Notes under the pieces: model-generated
Seen by the model: only the letters and a program-made list of their open reading frames with translations
Database searches by the model: none
What the model was told of the DNA's origin: nothing
Shown: positions 1 through 9,133 of the stretch, piece by piece
Layout: the number at the start of each line of letters is the position of its first letter
How positions within the stretch are numbered: the first letter of the stretch is position 1
Translations under genes and position numbers: made by a program
NCBI RefSeq assembly: GCF_014196125.1
Contig: NZ_JACIDA010000001.1
Location: 868,001 to 932,000 of the forward strand
Direction of reading: 5' to 3'
DNA length: 64,000 nt
DNA from: Brevundimonas mediterranea
Lineage (GTDB): Bacteria > Pseudomonadota > Alphaproteobacteria > Caulobacterales > Caulobacteraceae

Positions 1-84
1 ACCACTGAAACGTCGCCCCAAAATCGCTAAAAGCAAACCGGCGCGGACCCTAGAGGTTCGCCCTTGCCGCCGCAACGTAGCCCG

Positions 85-921
85 TTACTGCGAAGCCGGC
101 TTTTTCGAGAAGTAGGTCTCGACTTCGGCAGGAAAACGGCGGGTTTTCACATCATTGGCGAAAGCGGCCGCCGCGCGGTCGATCTCGGTGCGCAGATCCG
201 CGTATTTGCGCACGAATTTCGGGGTCCAGTCGAACAGGCCCAGCATGTCATTGACCACCAGAACCTGGCCGTCGCAGGCGGCCGAGGCGCCGATGCCGAT
301 GGTGGGGACGTCGATGCTCTCGGTGATCTCGCGCGCCAGCGATTCGGCCACGCCCTCGATGACGATACAGAAGGCGCCGGCCTCGGCCGTGGCCCTGGCT
401 TCCGCCATGACACGGTCCCGCTCGAAATCGGTGCGCCCCTTGGCCTTGAAACCGCCCTCGGCCAGAATCGCCTGGGGCCGCAGCCCGACATGACCCATGA
501 CCGGGATGCCGCGCTTGACCAGGAAGGCGACGATCTCGGCTAGTTCGACGCTGGTCTCCAGCTTGACCGCCTGGGCGCCGGTTTCCTTCATGACGCGCAC
601 GCAGTTGTCATAGGCGGCTTCCTTGCCGCCCTCATACGAGCCGAAGGGCATGTCGACGACGACCAGGGCCCGACGCGACCCGCGCACCACCGCCTGGCCG
701 TGCAGGATCATCATCTCCAGCGTCACGCCCACGGTGTTCGGAAGGCCATGCACCGCCATGCCCAGGCTGTCGCCCACCAGCAGCACGTCGCAGTGCGGAT
801 CCAGCAGACCCGCCATAGGCGCGTCATAGGCGGTGAGGCAGACGATGGGCTCGCCGCCCTTGCGGCCCGCGATATCGGGCACGGAGACGCGTTTGATCGT
901 CTCCTGGGTGTGAACGGACAT
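85..921 (-). CDS. panB: 3-methyl-2-oxobutanoate hydroxymethyltransferase (PanB)
   Basis: Ketopantoate hydroxymethyltransferase, a cytosolic enzyme that moves a one-carbon unit from methylenetetrahydrofolate to 3-methyl-2-oxobutanoate in the first committed step of pantothenate and CoA synthesis. The 278-residue product is close to the usual family length (about 265). It shows the family blocks GDSLGM and [10 protein letters not shown], which hold the metal-binding aspartates, and IEGV with the catalytic Glu region. I chose the ATG at 921 because GGAGG lies 7 bases upstream; a TTG at 942 in the same frame has no such support. No panC is visible beside it. The gene is complete and ends 84 bases from the window edge. 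Confidence 0.96.
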   Translation of the reverse strand: MSVHTQETIKRVSVPDIAGRKGGEPIVCLTAYDAPMAGLLDPHCDVLLVGDSLGMAVHGLPNTVGVTLEMMILHGQAVVRGSRRALVVVDMPFGSYEGGKEAAYDNCVRVMKETGAQAVKLETSVELAEIVAFLVKRGIPVMGHVGLRPQAILAEGGFKAKGRTDFERDRVMAEARATAEAGAFCIVIEGVAESLAREITESIDVPTIGIGASAACDGQVLVVNDMLGLFDWTPKFVRKYADLRTEIDRAAAAFANDVKTRRFPAEVETYFSKKPASQ

Positions 922-980
922 CGAGGGGCCTCCTGACTTCAAGTCGGGTCAGATAAGCCCCGCGATCCCGCAAGTCACCC

Positions 981-1382
981 TCACACGTCCTGCGACAGCT
1001 TCACCAGACCCGCCGCCAGCACGGCGACGAGGGCTCCAGCCACGATCCAGAAGGCCATCATGCCCGACCCGTCCATCAGATCGAACGACCCGACGCCCAA
1101 GCCCTCCAGCCCAGATTGGGCCGCGCCCTGAGCCGTCGCCGCCGCCGTCCGCACGCCCTGCGTCAGAGTCGTCTCTCCGTCCGCGGAGAAGTTGAAATTC
1201 ACCCCCTCGCGCACCGCCAGAACGCCGCCGACCAGGCCGGCCCCCGTCAGGGCCAGGGTGCGCCAGCGCGACCGTTTCTCCATGCTGGCCTGGACGGTCG
1301 CCAGGAACAGGGCCTCGTCGGCCAGTCGAGGCGTCTGTGCGAACAGCCGCTCGATCATCGGATCGAATTCATCAGCCGACAT
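981..1382 (-). CDS. small two-TM protein, probable anti-sigma factor (cassette 1)
   Basis: A 133-residue protein with a charged N-terminal segment of about 55 residues and two hydrophobic stretches (about residues 58-75 and 105-127), so an inner-membrane protein. It overlaps the end of the ECF sigma gene by 11 bases and starts at an ATG with GGGAGG upstream, which indicates translational coupling. Position and topology suggest an anti-sigma factor; no known anti-sigma motif such as HxxxCxxC is visible. The same arrangement with the same 11-base overlap recurs at 2469-2765, and both proteins share an N-terminal pattern of LFA, a Pro-rich turn and a basic stretch before the first membrane segment. 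Function is inferred from context only. Confidence 0.75.
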   Translation of the reverse strand: MSADEFDPMIERLFAQTPRLADEALFLATVQASMEKRSRWRTLALTGAGLVGGVLAVREGVNFNFSADGETTLTQGVRTAAATAQGAAQSGLEGLGVGSFDLMDGSGMMAFWIVAGALVAVLAAGLVKLSQDV

Positions 1383-1929
1383 AGGTCGACCTCCCGCCTG
1401 ATGCCTGCGCCGGCTGAAGCCGGGCGCGGAGTTTATCCAGACCACGTTTGACATGTGACTTCACCGTGCCGAGCGGCAAATTCATGGCCGCCGCGATTTC
1501 GGGGTGGGACATCCCCGCGCCGTGGCACAGGGAGACGCAGACCCGTTCGGTTTCGTTGAGCGTCTTCATCGCCTCGTCCAGGTCCATGAAGCCGGCGTGA
1601 TCGACCACGACATCAGCCTGGTCAGTCTCGACCTCGGCGACATAGCGGGCCTCGCGCGCGACGCGCTTCAGATACAGGCGGGCGGCGATCTTCTTGATCC
1701 AGCCGGCGAAGGTCCCCTGCCCCCGGAACTCCGAGCAGCGCTGGAACCCCAGCAGGAAGGCGTCCTGGGCCACGTCGTCGGCCAGGGACGGCGCCGCGCC
1801 CATGCGGCGGAGCAGGCCCCGGACCGCCGACCCGTGCCGACGGACCAGTTCGCCATACTCCCGCCGTCCGCCGGCCGCCGCTTGGGCGGCCAGTTCGACG
1901 TCGTGGAGATCCCGCAGAGATTTGCTCAT
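1372..1929 (-). CDS. ECF-type RNA polymerase sigma factor (cassette 1)
   Basis: A 185-residue sigma-70 family factor of the extracytoplasmic-function size. Region 2 is seen around residues 22-90 (YGELVRRHG, then LADDVAQDAFL and FAGWIKKIA), and region 4 around residues 120-175, with the helix-turn-helix segment MSHPEIAAAMNLPLGTVKSHVKRGL. It would direct RNA polymerase to a small regulon. The ATG at 1929 has AAAGGGGG upstream. The upstream neighbour is a DUF6249 membrane protein (24-base gap) and the downstream neighbour a small membrane protein (11-base overlap), so a three-gene unit is likely. Its region 4 is similar to that of the second sigma factor at 2755-3282. Confidence 0.93.
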   Translation of the reverse strand: MSKSLRDLHDVELAAQAAAGGRREYGELVRRHGSAVRGLLRRMGAAPSLADDVAQDAFLLGFQRCSEFRGQGTFAGWIKKIAARLYLKRVAREARYVAEVETDQADVVVDHAGFMDLDEAMKTLNETERVCVSLCHGAGMSHPEIAAAMNLPLGTVKSHVKRGLDKLRARLQPAQASGGRSTYVG

Positions 1930-1953
1930 GACAGCCCCCTTTGCTGTCCTCCG

Positions 1954-2349
1954 TCAGTCCGCGCCCTTGTTGAAGAAGCTCAACACGATGAAGGCCAGGC
2001 CGATCGTGACGGGGATGCAGGCGATGCCCAGCAGACCGTTGTCGATATTGTTGTTCCAGCCGCCGCTCCATTCCGTGACGACGGAGAAGGCGGCGATGCC
2101 GATGCCGGTCGCCAGCCAGATGATGCCGCGTCGGACATCCTTGGTGCGCGACGGCAGCCTTTTCTGCACATCCTTCGTCATGACGTCGATCAGTTCCGGC
2201 GGCAGTTGCTGGCCCTTATCGACGGCGTGACGCACAGTCTCCTGCATGTCGCGCTTTTCGCGATACTTCAGAAAGGTGGGGCCGAAGACGATGGCCGTGA
2301 TCGTGCCGAAGACGGCGAAGATGGCGAAGAGCGGAATGAAGTCTTCCAT
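1954..2349 (-). CDS. DUF6249-like membrane protein (cassette 1)
   Basis: A 131-residue membrane protein with an N-terminal membrane helix (residues 5-25, FIPLFAIFAVFGTITAIVF), a short cytoplasmic stretch with KYREKRDMQETVRHAVDKGQ and PPELID, and two further hydrophobic segments near the C-terminus. The basic helix followed by KGQ-x-PPE is, as I recall it, typical of DUF6249 proteins. The ATG at 2349 is chosen over upstream in-frame codons because AAGGGA precedes it. First gene of the DUF6249-sigma-anti-sigma unit; its role, possibly sensing or modulating the sigma factor, is unknown. A paralogue in the same position lies at 3296-3709. Confidence 0.8.
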   Translation of the reverse strand: MEDFIPLFAIFAVFGTITAIVFGPTFLKYREKRDMQETVRHAVDKGQQLPPELIDVMTKDVQKRLPSRTKDVRRGIIWLATGIGIAAFSVVTEWSGGWNNNIDNGLLGIACIPVTIGLAFIVLSFFNKGAD

Positions 2350-2468
2350 GACGAGTGTCCCTTGAACCGTTGCAGCAGCCTGATGCGGCGGCCTTCTGAT
2401 CACAAGAGGCTGTGGGATGCGCGTACAGATGCGCGGCCGGACGTGAAATCTTCGTAAGGTGGCCGGAC

Positions 2469-2765
2469 TCAGCCGCGTAGGACCTGTCTGACCACCGCCA
2501 ATGCCGAACCTAGCGCCAGGACCGCGGCGGCCAACACCGCCCCCTCCGGTTCGGGCATGACCGCGCCTTCGACCAGCCCCGACCAGACAGGCCGCAGTCC
2601 CCAGAGCAGGGCCCCTCCAGCCACGGCAAGCGGCGCCGCAGCCCCCACGGCGGCGACAGCGCGACGGCGAGCGATCCGTTTTGCGATCATGGCTTCAAAA
2701 GCAGGATCCCTCCGGGGCGCGGCGTCCAGGGCGAACAGGGCTTCGAGGTCTTTTTCAGGCGTCAT
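2469..2765 (-). CDS. small two-TM protein, probable anti-sigma factor (cassette 2)
   Basis: A 98-residue protein with a basic segment KRIARRR before the first membrane helix (about residues 34-52) and a second helix at about residues 70-90. It begins at the ATG at 2765, inside the last 11 bases of the sigma gene, exactly as in cassette 1. Probably an inner-membrane anti-sigma factor by context; no zinc-binding or other classical anti-sigma motif is seen. It is shorter than its counterpart at 981-1382 (133 residues), mainly in the segment between the helices. Confidence 0.72.
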   Translation of the reverse strand: MTPEKDLEALFALDAAPRRDPAFEAMIAKRIARRRAVAAVGAAAPLAVAGGALLWGLRPVWSGLVEGAVMPEPEGAVLAAAVLALGSALAVVRQVLRG

Positions 2766-3282
2766 CACCACCTCCGAGCATCGAGAGCAAACGGGCGCGC
2801 CCCCGCGATACATGCGACTTCACCGTGCCGATCGGCAAGTCCAAAGCCTGGGCGGCTTCGGCATGCGACCAACCATCCGCAACACACAGTGCGACGCAGG
2901 CTCTGACAGGCGGCGGCAACCTGCCCATCGCCTGGGCCAAGGCGATGCGATCCTCCGCCGAACCGCCGCACGACGCGTCCCGACTCTGAGACCAGGCCCC
3001 GTCACGCACTGCACGCCGGAAGGCGGCGCGGGTTCCATCCTGCGCTCTGCGCCAGGCGATGCCCAGCAGCCAGGCGCGAAGACCGGCCGGATCCTCAAGT
3101 CGCCCGATCTCACGCCAGGCGACGATGAAGACGTCCTGCGCCACGTCGTCCGCTTCGATCCAGCCGCCGGCCAGCATCCGCCGCAGAAAATTTCGAACCG
3201 CGCCTTGATGGCGTTCGACGATCCGTGAAAAGGCGGCGTCTGACCCGCTGCTGGCGGCATGTACTAGGTCGGCGTCGGTCAC
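2755..3282 (-). CDS. ECF-type RNA polymerase sigma factor (cassette 2)
   Basis: A 175-residue sigma-70 family factor. Region 2 spans about residues 18-85 (AFSRIVERHQGAV, EADDVAQDVFIVAW, LRAWLLGIAWRRA); region 4 contains WSHAEAAQALDLPIGTVKSHVSRG. The start is a GTG at 3282, 13 bases after the end of the DUF6249 gene; GAGCGAAGG just upstream is a modest ribosome-binding site. It is followed by the coupled small membrane protein. The order matches cassette 1, but the two sigma factors differ enough that the duplication is old, or one unit was acquired separately. Confidence 0.92.
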   Translation of the reverse strand: MTDADLVHAASSGSDAAFSRIVERHQGAVRNFLRRMLAGGWIEADDVAQDVFIVAWREIGRLEDPAGLRAWLLGIAWRRAQDGTRAAFRRAVRDGAWSQSRDASCGGSAEDRIALAQAMGRLPPPVRACVALCVADGWSHAEAAQALDLPIGTVKSHVSRGRARLLSMLGGGDDA

Positions 3283-3295
3283 GACCTTCGCTCAA

Positions 3296-3709
3296 TCAGT
3301 CGGGCTTCCCGCGCATCTGCAAGACTATCGCACAGACCAGCGACCAGACGCATACCGCCCCCATGACAAGGGCCACGATCGAGAAGGCGCCGCTCCCTCC
3401 GTCCATCTGTCCGCCCCATCCCGCCCAGACGAAGCCGGCGCAGAGAAAGCCGAACAGGCCGACCAGCGACCAGTAGTGGGCGGCCGTGCCCTGTTTCACG
3501 CTCTGCCGCCCGGACGGCGCACCGGTCGAGGCTGCGGCCAGGGCGTCCATGATCTCTCGCGGCGGCTCCTGCCCCTTTTCCGCGTAAGCTCGGATCACAT
3601 CCAGCACCCCCTTCTGACGACGATAGTTCAGCCATTGGGTCCACCCGACAAAACCGAATGCCGACATCGGGAACAGCACCCACCAGAATTCACCGATCAG
3701 ATCAGCCAT
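3296..3709 (-). CDS. DUF6249-like membrane protein (cassette 2)
   Basis: A 137-residue membrane protein. Membrane helix 1 covers about residues 7-25 (FWWVLFPMSAFGFVGWTQW), followed by YRRQKGVLDVIRAYAEKGQEPPREIMD, the same KGQ-PPE layout as the cassette 1 protein, then two C-terminal helices (about residues 78-96 and 108-130). The ATG at 3709 is preceded by GGGAG. It heads the second DUF6249-sigma-membrane protein unit. No biochemical function is known to me for the family; a link to the adjacent sigma factor is inferred from the repeated gene order. Confidence 0.8.
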   Translation of the reverse strand: MADLIGEFWWVLFPMSAFGFVGWTQWLNYRRQKGVLDVIRAYAEKGQEPPREIMDALAAASTGAPSGRQSVKQGTAAHYWSLVGLFGFLCAGFVWAGWGGQMDGGSGAFSIVALVMGAVCVWSLVCAIVLQMRGKPD

Positions 3710-3910
3710 CGTCTCAATCTCCCGCGAAACGCCCATCGCTTCACGCTTTCAAGGGGTAGTCGTCGCCGACCCGGCCATTGGATGCGGCGTCGTCGACTAT
3801 TTGTCGAACGACAGGATCGGGGCTCGACGAGAAGGCGGCGGCGCAACTGATGTTCCTGCGGCGCGCGGTTCGGGCTAACGTCATGGCCTGACCCCCTGAA
3901 GGAGATTCCC

Positions 3911-4150
3911 ATGGCCCATGTCACCTATCGCATCGTCGAGCACGACGGCGGATGGGCCTACCAGTCCGGGGGAACCTATTCCGAGACCTTCGCCACCCAC
4001 GAGGCCGCCAAGGCCGCCGCGGTTCGGGCCGCGCGCGAACAGAAGGTGCCGGACGAGAACGCCGCCATAGAATACGAAACCGCCGACGGCCGCTGGGTCA
4101 CGGAAAGCGCCGACGGACACGACCGCCCGGCGACCGACGTCGAAGACTGA
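3911..4150 (+). CDS. DUF2188-like small protein
   Basis: A 79-residue acidic soluble protein. The order YRIVEHDGGWAYQSGG, FATHEAAKAAAVRAA and ENAAIEYETADGRW fits the DUF2188 pattern (beta strands with GW, then an alanine-rich helix after a THxxA motif). No membrane segment or signal peptide. AAGGAG lies 6 bases before the ATG. It is a single gene on the plus strand, convergent with the ArsC-like gene 12 bases downstream. Function unknown for the family. Confidence 0.8.
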   Translation: MAHVTYRIVEHDGGWAYQSGGTYSETFATHEAAKAAAVRAAREQKVPDENAAIEYETADGRWVTESADGHDRPATDVED

Positions 4151-4162
4151 CGGCCCCCGCCC

Positions 4163-4510
4163 CTATTCGAAGACGGCGGCGTAGGCTTCAGGCTTGAAGC
4201 CGACCAAGCGCCGGTCCCCCAGATCCAGGACCGGCCGCTTGATCATCGAGGGCTGGGCCGTCATCAGGGCGACGGCCTTGTCGCGGTCGATATCCGCCCG
4301 GTCGGCCTCGGGCAGTTTCCTGAAGGTCGTGCCGGAGCGGTTCAGCACCGTCTCCCAGCCGTGTTCGTCGATCCACTGGCCCAGCTGGATCGGGTCGGCG
4401 CCCGCCTTCTTGTAGTCATGGAAGACATGGTCGACGCCGTGCTGGTCCAGCCAGACGCGGGCCTTCTTGACGGTGTCGCAGTTGGGAATGCCGTAGAGGA
4501 CGACGGTCAT
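4163..4510 (-). CDS. ArsC/Spx family protein (YffB-like)
   Basis: A 115-residue thioredoxin-fold protein of the ArsC/Spx superfamily. The N-terminal motif YGIPNCDTVKKARVWL carries a single cysteine (residue 11) rather than the CxxC of true Spx. KRPVLDLGDRRLVGFKPE near the C-terminus is the conserved RPV region. The family is described as glutathione-dependent reductase-like; true arsenate reductase activity is unlikely since no ars genes are nearby. The ATG at 4510 has AAAAGGA upstream. It is divergent from the hybrid kinase, with 120 bases between the starts. Confidence 0.88.
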   Translation of the reverse strand: MTVVLYGIPNCDTVKKARVWLDQHGVDHVFHDYKKAGADPIQLGQWIDEHGWETVLNRSGTTFRKLPEADRADIDRDKAVALMTAQPSMIKRPVLDLGDRRLVGFKPEAYAAVFE

Positions 4511-4630
4511 GGGCGGTCCTTTTCCATGGGGCGGTCGCTGTGCCTGTAGATAGTCCTCCTGACAAGCCTGGAAACCCGCTGTTCATGAGCGGAGACCCAA
4601 TAGTCATGCCCCGCCAGATACGGTTTTCGC

Positions 4631-6430
4631 ATGTCGATCCACGCCGCCTCAAAACGCGTTCTAGCCTTGATGAGGACCAAGGCGGCATTGTCCGCAGTCT
4701 CCATGATGGCGACGATGACGGCGATGATGGCCGTCATGATCTTCGTGGTGTTCGACAATCTGTCCACGATCGACGCGGCGGACCGCGCGGTTCAGCACAC
4801 TCGGGTCGTCGAAACTGCGGCGGCCGATCTTCTGGCGGCCAGCCTGAACCAGGAAACCGGCGTCAGGGGGTACGGCGAGAGCAGCGGCGAACCGGCTGCG
4901 CTCGAACCCTATTTTGCAGGCCAGGCGAAGTTCGCAGAAGAACTGGAGACACTCTACCGGCTGTCGAGCGACAATCCGCAGCAGACCGCCCGACTGGACG
5001 CCCTGCGTGAGGGGCTGGACCGCTGGCGTTCCGTCTATGCAAATCCTCAATTGGCCCGTCCCCAAAGCCAGATCGCCGACCCCGCCCTGGCGGATCAAGG
5101 TCGAGCCGCGATGGACGAGGTGCGCCGATTGCTGGACGATCTTCGCGCGCAGGAGGCCTTGGCGACCCAGGAACGCGAGGAGGCGCGTGATCGCGCCTAT
5201 ACGACCGCACGGATCGTCGTCGGCGGTGTCGGCCTGGCGGCGCTGGGGTTCGGGGCGAGCCTGGGTCTTTGGGCCGTCCGCGCCTCGACGCGACGCGAAC
5301 GCGAAGCCGTGGCCTTCGCCAAAGCCAAGACGCGAACCCTCGCCGTGGTCAGCCACGAGATCCGCACGCCGCTGAACGGCATGCTGGGCATGTTGCAGGC
5401 CATGGCGGCCGAGCCGATGGCGCCGACCCAGAAGGAACGGCTCGAGGTCGCGCTTGAATCGGGAGAAACCCTGACGGCCCTGCTCAATGATCTGCTGGAC
5501 GCGTCAAAGATCGAGGCAGGACGCCTGGAGTTGCTGGAGGCCGACTTCGACCTGATGCGTCTGCTCGCGCGCATGGAGACCGCCTTCGGCGAGACGGCGC
5601 GAAAGAAGGGGGCGCCGCTGCGGATCGACATCGCGCCCGAAGCGGCCGGCGACTGGATCGGGGACAAGGTGCGGATCGGCCAGATCCTGGCCAATCTGAT
5701 CTCGAACGCCGTGAAGTTCACCGATCAGGGCGAAGTGGCCTTGTCCGTCGACGTCCCGAGCGCAGGCGGGCTTCGGATCGCCGTGCGTGACAGCGGCATG
5801 GGCATGGATGAAGCCACCCTGGACCGCCTGTTCTCACCCTATACGCAGGCCAGCGCCGAAACCGCGCACACGCACGGCGGCACCGGCCTGGGCCTCGCGA
5901 TCTCGCGCTCGCTGGCGCGGATGATGGGGGGCGACATCACCGTGACCAGCGCGGTCGGTCAAGGCTCCTGCTTCACCCTGGAGCTTCCGCTGCAACGCGG
6001 GCGTTCGGCCACGACCGAGCCCGAGAGCGCAAGAAGCCTGGCCGACCTGCACGTCCTGGCGGCCGACGACAACGCCGTGAATCGCCAGGTTCTGTCCGCC
6101 ATCCTGCCCAGTCTGGGCGTCGAGCTGACGGTGGTCGAGAACGGCGACCAGGCCGTGGCCGCCTGGCGGGAGGGCGCCTATGATCTGGTGCTGCTGGATC
6201 TGCGCATGCCGCTCTGCGACGGCTTCGAGGCCGCCCGCAGGATTCGCGCCGAAGAGACGCCCGGCCGGCGCACGCCCCTGATCCTGTTGTCCGGCGACGT
6301 CTCCGCGTCGGTGCGGGAACAAGGCCGCGAGGCCGGACTGGACGGCTTCGTCGCCAAGCCGCTGGACATCCATACGCTGATCGAGGCGATGAGCGCCGCC
6401 CTTCCCCCTGCCCGTCCTCTGGCCGCCTGA
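4631..6430 (+). CDS. CHASE3 hybrid sensor histidine kinase with receiver domain
   Basis: A 599-residue inner-membrane hybrid kinase. Order: membrane helix (about residues 20-41), periplasmic helical sensor of CHASE3 type (42-185, with NQETGVRGY), second membrane helix (193-216), HisKA dimerisation domain with the phospho-accepting His242 in SHEIRTPLNG, HATPase domain (N box NLISNAVKF, G boxes DSGMGM and GGTGLGLAISR), and a C-terminal receiver domain with acidic pocket AADDN and phospho-acceptor Asp523 in LLDLRMP. Signal would pass from His to Asp and on to an unlinked phosphotransfer protein; no partner is encoded next to it. The ATG at 4631 lacks a clear ribosome-binding site, and an ATG at 4670 is an alternative. 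Confidence 0.93.
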   Translation: MSIHAASKRVLALMRTKAALSAVSMMATMTAMMAVMIFVVFDNLSTIDAADRAVQHTRVVETAAADLLAASLNQETGVRGYGESSGEPAALEPYFAGQAKFAEELETLYRLSSDNPQQTARLDALREGLDRWRSVYANPQLARPQSQIADPALADQGRAAMDEVRRLLDDLRAQEALATQEREEARDRAYTTARIVVGGVGLAALGFGASLGLWAVRASTRREREAVAFAKAKTRTLAVVSHEIRTPLNGMLGMLQAMAAEPMAPTQKERLEVALESGETLTALLNDLLDASKIEAGRLELLEADFDLMRLLARMETAFGETARKKGAPLRIDIAPEAAGDWIGDKVRIGQILANLISNAVKFTDQGEVALSVDVPSAGGLRIAVRDSGMGMDEATLDRLFSPYTQASAETAHTHGGTGLGLAISRSLARMMGGDITVTSAVGQGSCFTLELPLQRGRSATTEPESARSLADLHVLAADDNAVNRQVLSAILPSLGVELTVVENGDQAVAAWREGAYDLVLLDLRMPLCDGFEAARRIRAEETPGRRTPLILLSGDVSASVREQGREAGLDGFVAKPLDIHTLIEAMSAALPPARPLAA

Positions 6431-6445
6431 CACACGCGCGCCTGA

Positions 6446-9067
6446 TCAGAACCGTTTGGTCAGCCCCAGGGTGAACACCCGCCCGCGCGGATCGGCGACG
6501 ACCGGGTCATAGCCGAAGGCGTACTGGGCCAGGGGGGGCGCCTTGTCCGCCACATTGACCACGCCCAGCGCCAGATCCAGATCGAGGCCGAGCGTGCGGG
6601 TGTAGAGCAGATCGACAGTGGTCTGGCTGGCGATGGTCGTATCGGTGACCCCGCTGCGGTCGTTGCGATAACCGGCTGTGTAGTGGACCAGGCCGGTCAG
6701 GGCATGACCGCCGCCGCTCCAGGACAGGGCGAATTCGCCGCGATTGCGCGGCAGGGACCGGCCGATGTTGTTCAGATTGGTCGAACCCACGCCAGACACT
6801 TCGGCCGCGCCGTCGCTGAGCCGGATGTCGTAACGGTCCACATAGGTCCAGATCGCCGAGGCCGAGGCCCGCCCGCCCCACAGTTCGCGACCGTAACGCG
6901 CCGCCAGGTCGATCCCCTGCGTCTCGATGGAAGAGGCGTTGACGAAATAGAGCTGGACGAAGGTCAGGGCGCCGCCGGCCGAACGGGTGATGCGCGACTG
7001 GGCGTCCGTGCCGGTCAGGCCCGCCGCCGTATCCGTGGCCGCCTGGTCGATGATCGCCTGGACCGACTCCTTGACCACTTGATCAGTGTAGTCAAAGCGC
7101 CAGGCGTCCAGGCCCAATTCCAGCCCCTCGACCGGACGCCACAGGGCGCCCAAGGTCAGGCTCTCGGACTTTTCAGGTTTCAGGTCGGCGTCGCCCGAGG
7201 TCAGGGTATTGACGAAGACGAACGCCCCCCGATCGAACACCGACGGCTGAGAGGCTTGGGCGCCCGACTGGGCGTAGACGGACGGGGCGCGGAACCCCTG
7301 CCCCCACGAGGCCCGCAACGCCAGGGCGTCGGTCACGTCCCAGCGGACCGCCGCCTTGGGGCTGAATCGCCCCTGATCGCCGTCATAGGACTCATAACGC
7401 CCGGCCAATTGCGCCTCGATCCGGTCGCCCAGATGGATTCGGGCCTCGGCGAAGGCGGCCAGGGTTTGCTGGTCGCCTTCGAAGTCGGGCGAAAACCCGG
7501 CGGTCAGCAGTTCGCCGGCGTTGACCAGATCGCTCCAGTCGTGACGGAAGGCGCTGCGGCGATACTGGGCGCCCAGGGCCACATCGACCCGCCCCCCGGC
7601 CCAGGCCAGGGCCTGGCCGCCGGTCGAGGCGTCAGCCGTGGTCAGGCTAGACGCGCCGCGCAGACCGGTTGAGCCGGTCAGGCGGTCGATCAGTTCGGCG
7701 CTGTTGGCCGTGCCGGTCCCGAGATAGGCGCTGCCGAAGGGGTTGAAATATTGACAGGCGCCGACGCCCGGCGACCCCGTCGCCGCATCGCAGCCGGCGC
7801 CGCCCAGACCATTCAGGGCGTTCCGCAGCGCGCTGCCGATCACGTCGGGCTTGTCATAGGCGACATGCTGGCGGCTGGCGGTCGCGGCCAGGCTCCAGGT
7901 CCAGCCGCCGGCGAAGTCACCGTCCAGACCGGCGGCCAGTCGCCAGGTCTCATACTCGAACACGGCGGTCGAGGCCCCGGCCTCGGCGCCCAGAAGCCGG
8001 CCCCGGAACAGGACGTCCTCGCCGAACGGATTATCGGGGTGCGAGGCCGGCACGGTCAGGGACTGGGCCAGGATGGGCAGCGACGGCGTCTGGCGGGCGC
8101 GGGTTTCGGAGGTCGACCAGGCCGCCTGAAGCGACAGGCTCATGTCCCCGACCGGACGGCGATAGTCGGCGAAGGCCTGGGTGCGCGTCTCCTCCGGCGT
8201 CAGGTCGAAGAAATCGGAATAGTCGAGGCGGCAGAAGGCGTCGCCGGCGCTGTTGCGATAGGCGGCGTCGAAGGCGGGATTGTCGCAGGCCGGGTCCGGC
8301 GCATAGGCCCCTGTGCTGGGCCGGTAATAGGAGCCCGGCTGGCCGTAACTGGTCACGGCGGTCCAGGACGCGCGGCCGTAACGGTCCGCCTGGGTGAAGT
8401 CGCGCTCGTCGGTGCTGAGCGCCGACCGGTGGAAATGCGAGGCCGCCAGGGTCAGGTCGCCGCCCAGCAGCGCAAACCCGCCGATGGCCTGGATCACGCT
8501 CTCTTCCGATCCGTCGGCCACGGCGTATTTGGCGCTGATCTCGGGCTCCACCACATTGTGACGGGTGATGAAGTTGACCACACCAGCCACGGCGTCCGAG
8601 CCATAGACGGCCGAGGCGCCGTCCCTGGCCACCTCGACCCGCTGCAGGGCGATCATGGGAACGAGCGAATTGATGTCGACGAAGGCCGAGCCGTCGGTCG
8701 CCACCACGGCGCTGGTCGTCCAGCGCTGGCCGTCGACCAGGACCAGGGTCGAACCCAGGCCGAGATTGCGCAGATTGAACTGGGCCGTGCCCGAGCTCTG
8801 CGGCTGATTCAGCTGATCCACCTGGGCCTCGGAGCCCGAGTTGGCGGTGACCAGGCGGACCAGTTGTGAAGCGTCGGCGACGCCGGCGGCCGCAATGACG
8901 TTCCGCTCCACCGTCTCGACCGGCGCGATCCGGTCGCCGCCGGCGATACGCGATCCGGTGACCACGATGTCGTCCACACGTGACGGCGCCTCCTGCGCCT
9001 GAACCGAACAGACGCCCGCCAGCCAGGCGACCGAAGCGGTCGCCATCAGGATTGTACGCCGCGCCAT
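6446..9067 (-). CDS. TonB-dependent outer-membrane receptor
   Basis: An 873-residue TonB-dependent receptor. A signal peptide ends near VQAQ, followed by the TonB-box-like DDIVVTGSR, a plug domain (about residues 45-160, with NLRNLGLGSTLVLVDG and VEVARDGASAVYGSDAVAGVVN), and a C-terminal 22-strand barrel ending in the outer-membrane signature aromatic (LTKRF). The ATG at 9067 has GGGGAG 7 bases upstream; the in-frame TTG at 9082 is less likely. It is divergent from a sugar-type ABC ATPase, and the space between holds a LacI-like palindrome, so a carbohydrate substrate is possible. It is convergent with the hybrid kinase. Substrate not determinable from sequence. Confidence 0.93.
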   Translation of the reverse strand: MARRTILMATASVAWLAGVCSVQAQEAPSRVDDIVVTGSRIAGGDRIAPVETVERNVIAAAGVADASQLVRLVTANSGSEAQVDQLNQPQSSGTAQFNLRNLGLGSTLVLVDGQRWTTSAVVATDGSAFVDINSLVPMIALQRVEVARDGASAVYGSDAVAGVVNFITRHNVVEPEISAKYAVADGSEESVIQAIGGFALLGGDLTLAASHFHRSALSTDERDFTQADRYGRASWTAVTSYGQPGSYYRPSTGAYAPDPACDNPAFDAAYRNSAGDAFCRLDYSDFFDLTPEETRTQAFADYRRPVGDMSLSLQAAWSTSETRARQTPSLPILAQSLTVPASHPDNPFGEDVLFRGRLLGAEAGASTAVFEYETWRLAAGLDGDFAGGWTWSLAATASRQHVAYDKPDVIGSALRNALNGLGGAGCDAATGSPGVGACQYFNPFGSAYLGTGTANSAELIDRLTGSTGLRGASSLTTADASTGGQALAWAGGRVDVALGAQYRRSAFRHDWSDLVNAGELLTAGFSPDFEGDQQTLAAFAEARIHLGDRIEAQLAGRYESYDGDQGRFSPKAAVRWDVTDALALRASWGQGFRAPSVYAQSGAQASQPSVFDRGAFVFVNTLTSGDADLKPEKSESLTLGALWRPVEGLELGLDAWRFDYTDQVVKESVQAIIDQAATDTAAGLTGTDAQSRITRSAGGALTFVQLYFVNASSIETQGIDLAARYGRELWGGRASASAIWTYVDRYDIRLSDGAAEVSGVGSTNLNNIGRSLPRNRGEFALSWSGGGHALTGLVHYTAGYRNDRSGVTDTTIASQTTVDLLYTRTLGLDLDLALGVVNVADKAPPLAQYAFGYDPVVADPRGRVFTLGLTKRF

Positions 9068-9133
9068 GTCGATGCTCCCCAAAAACCGTGACGGCGGCTT
9101 CTAGCGAGGGCGTGTATTTTGCGAAAGACCAAT

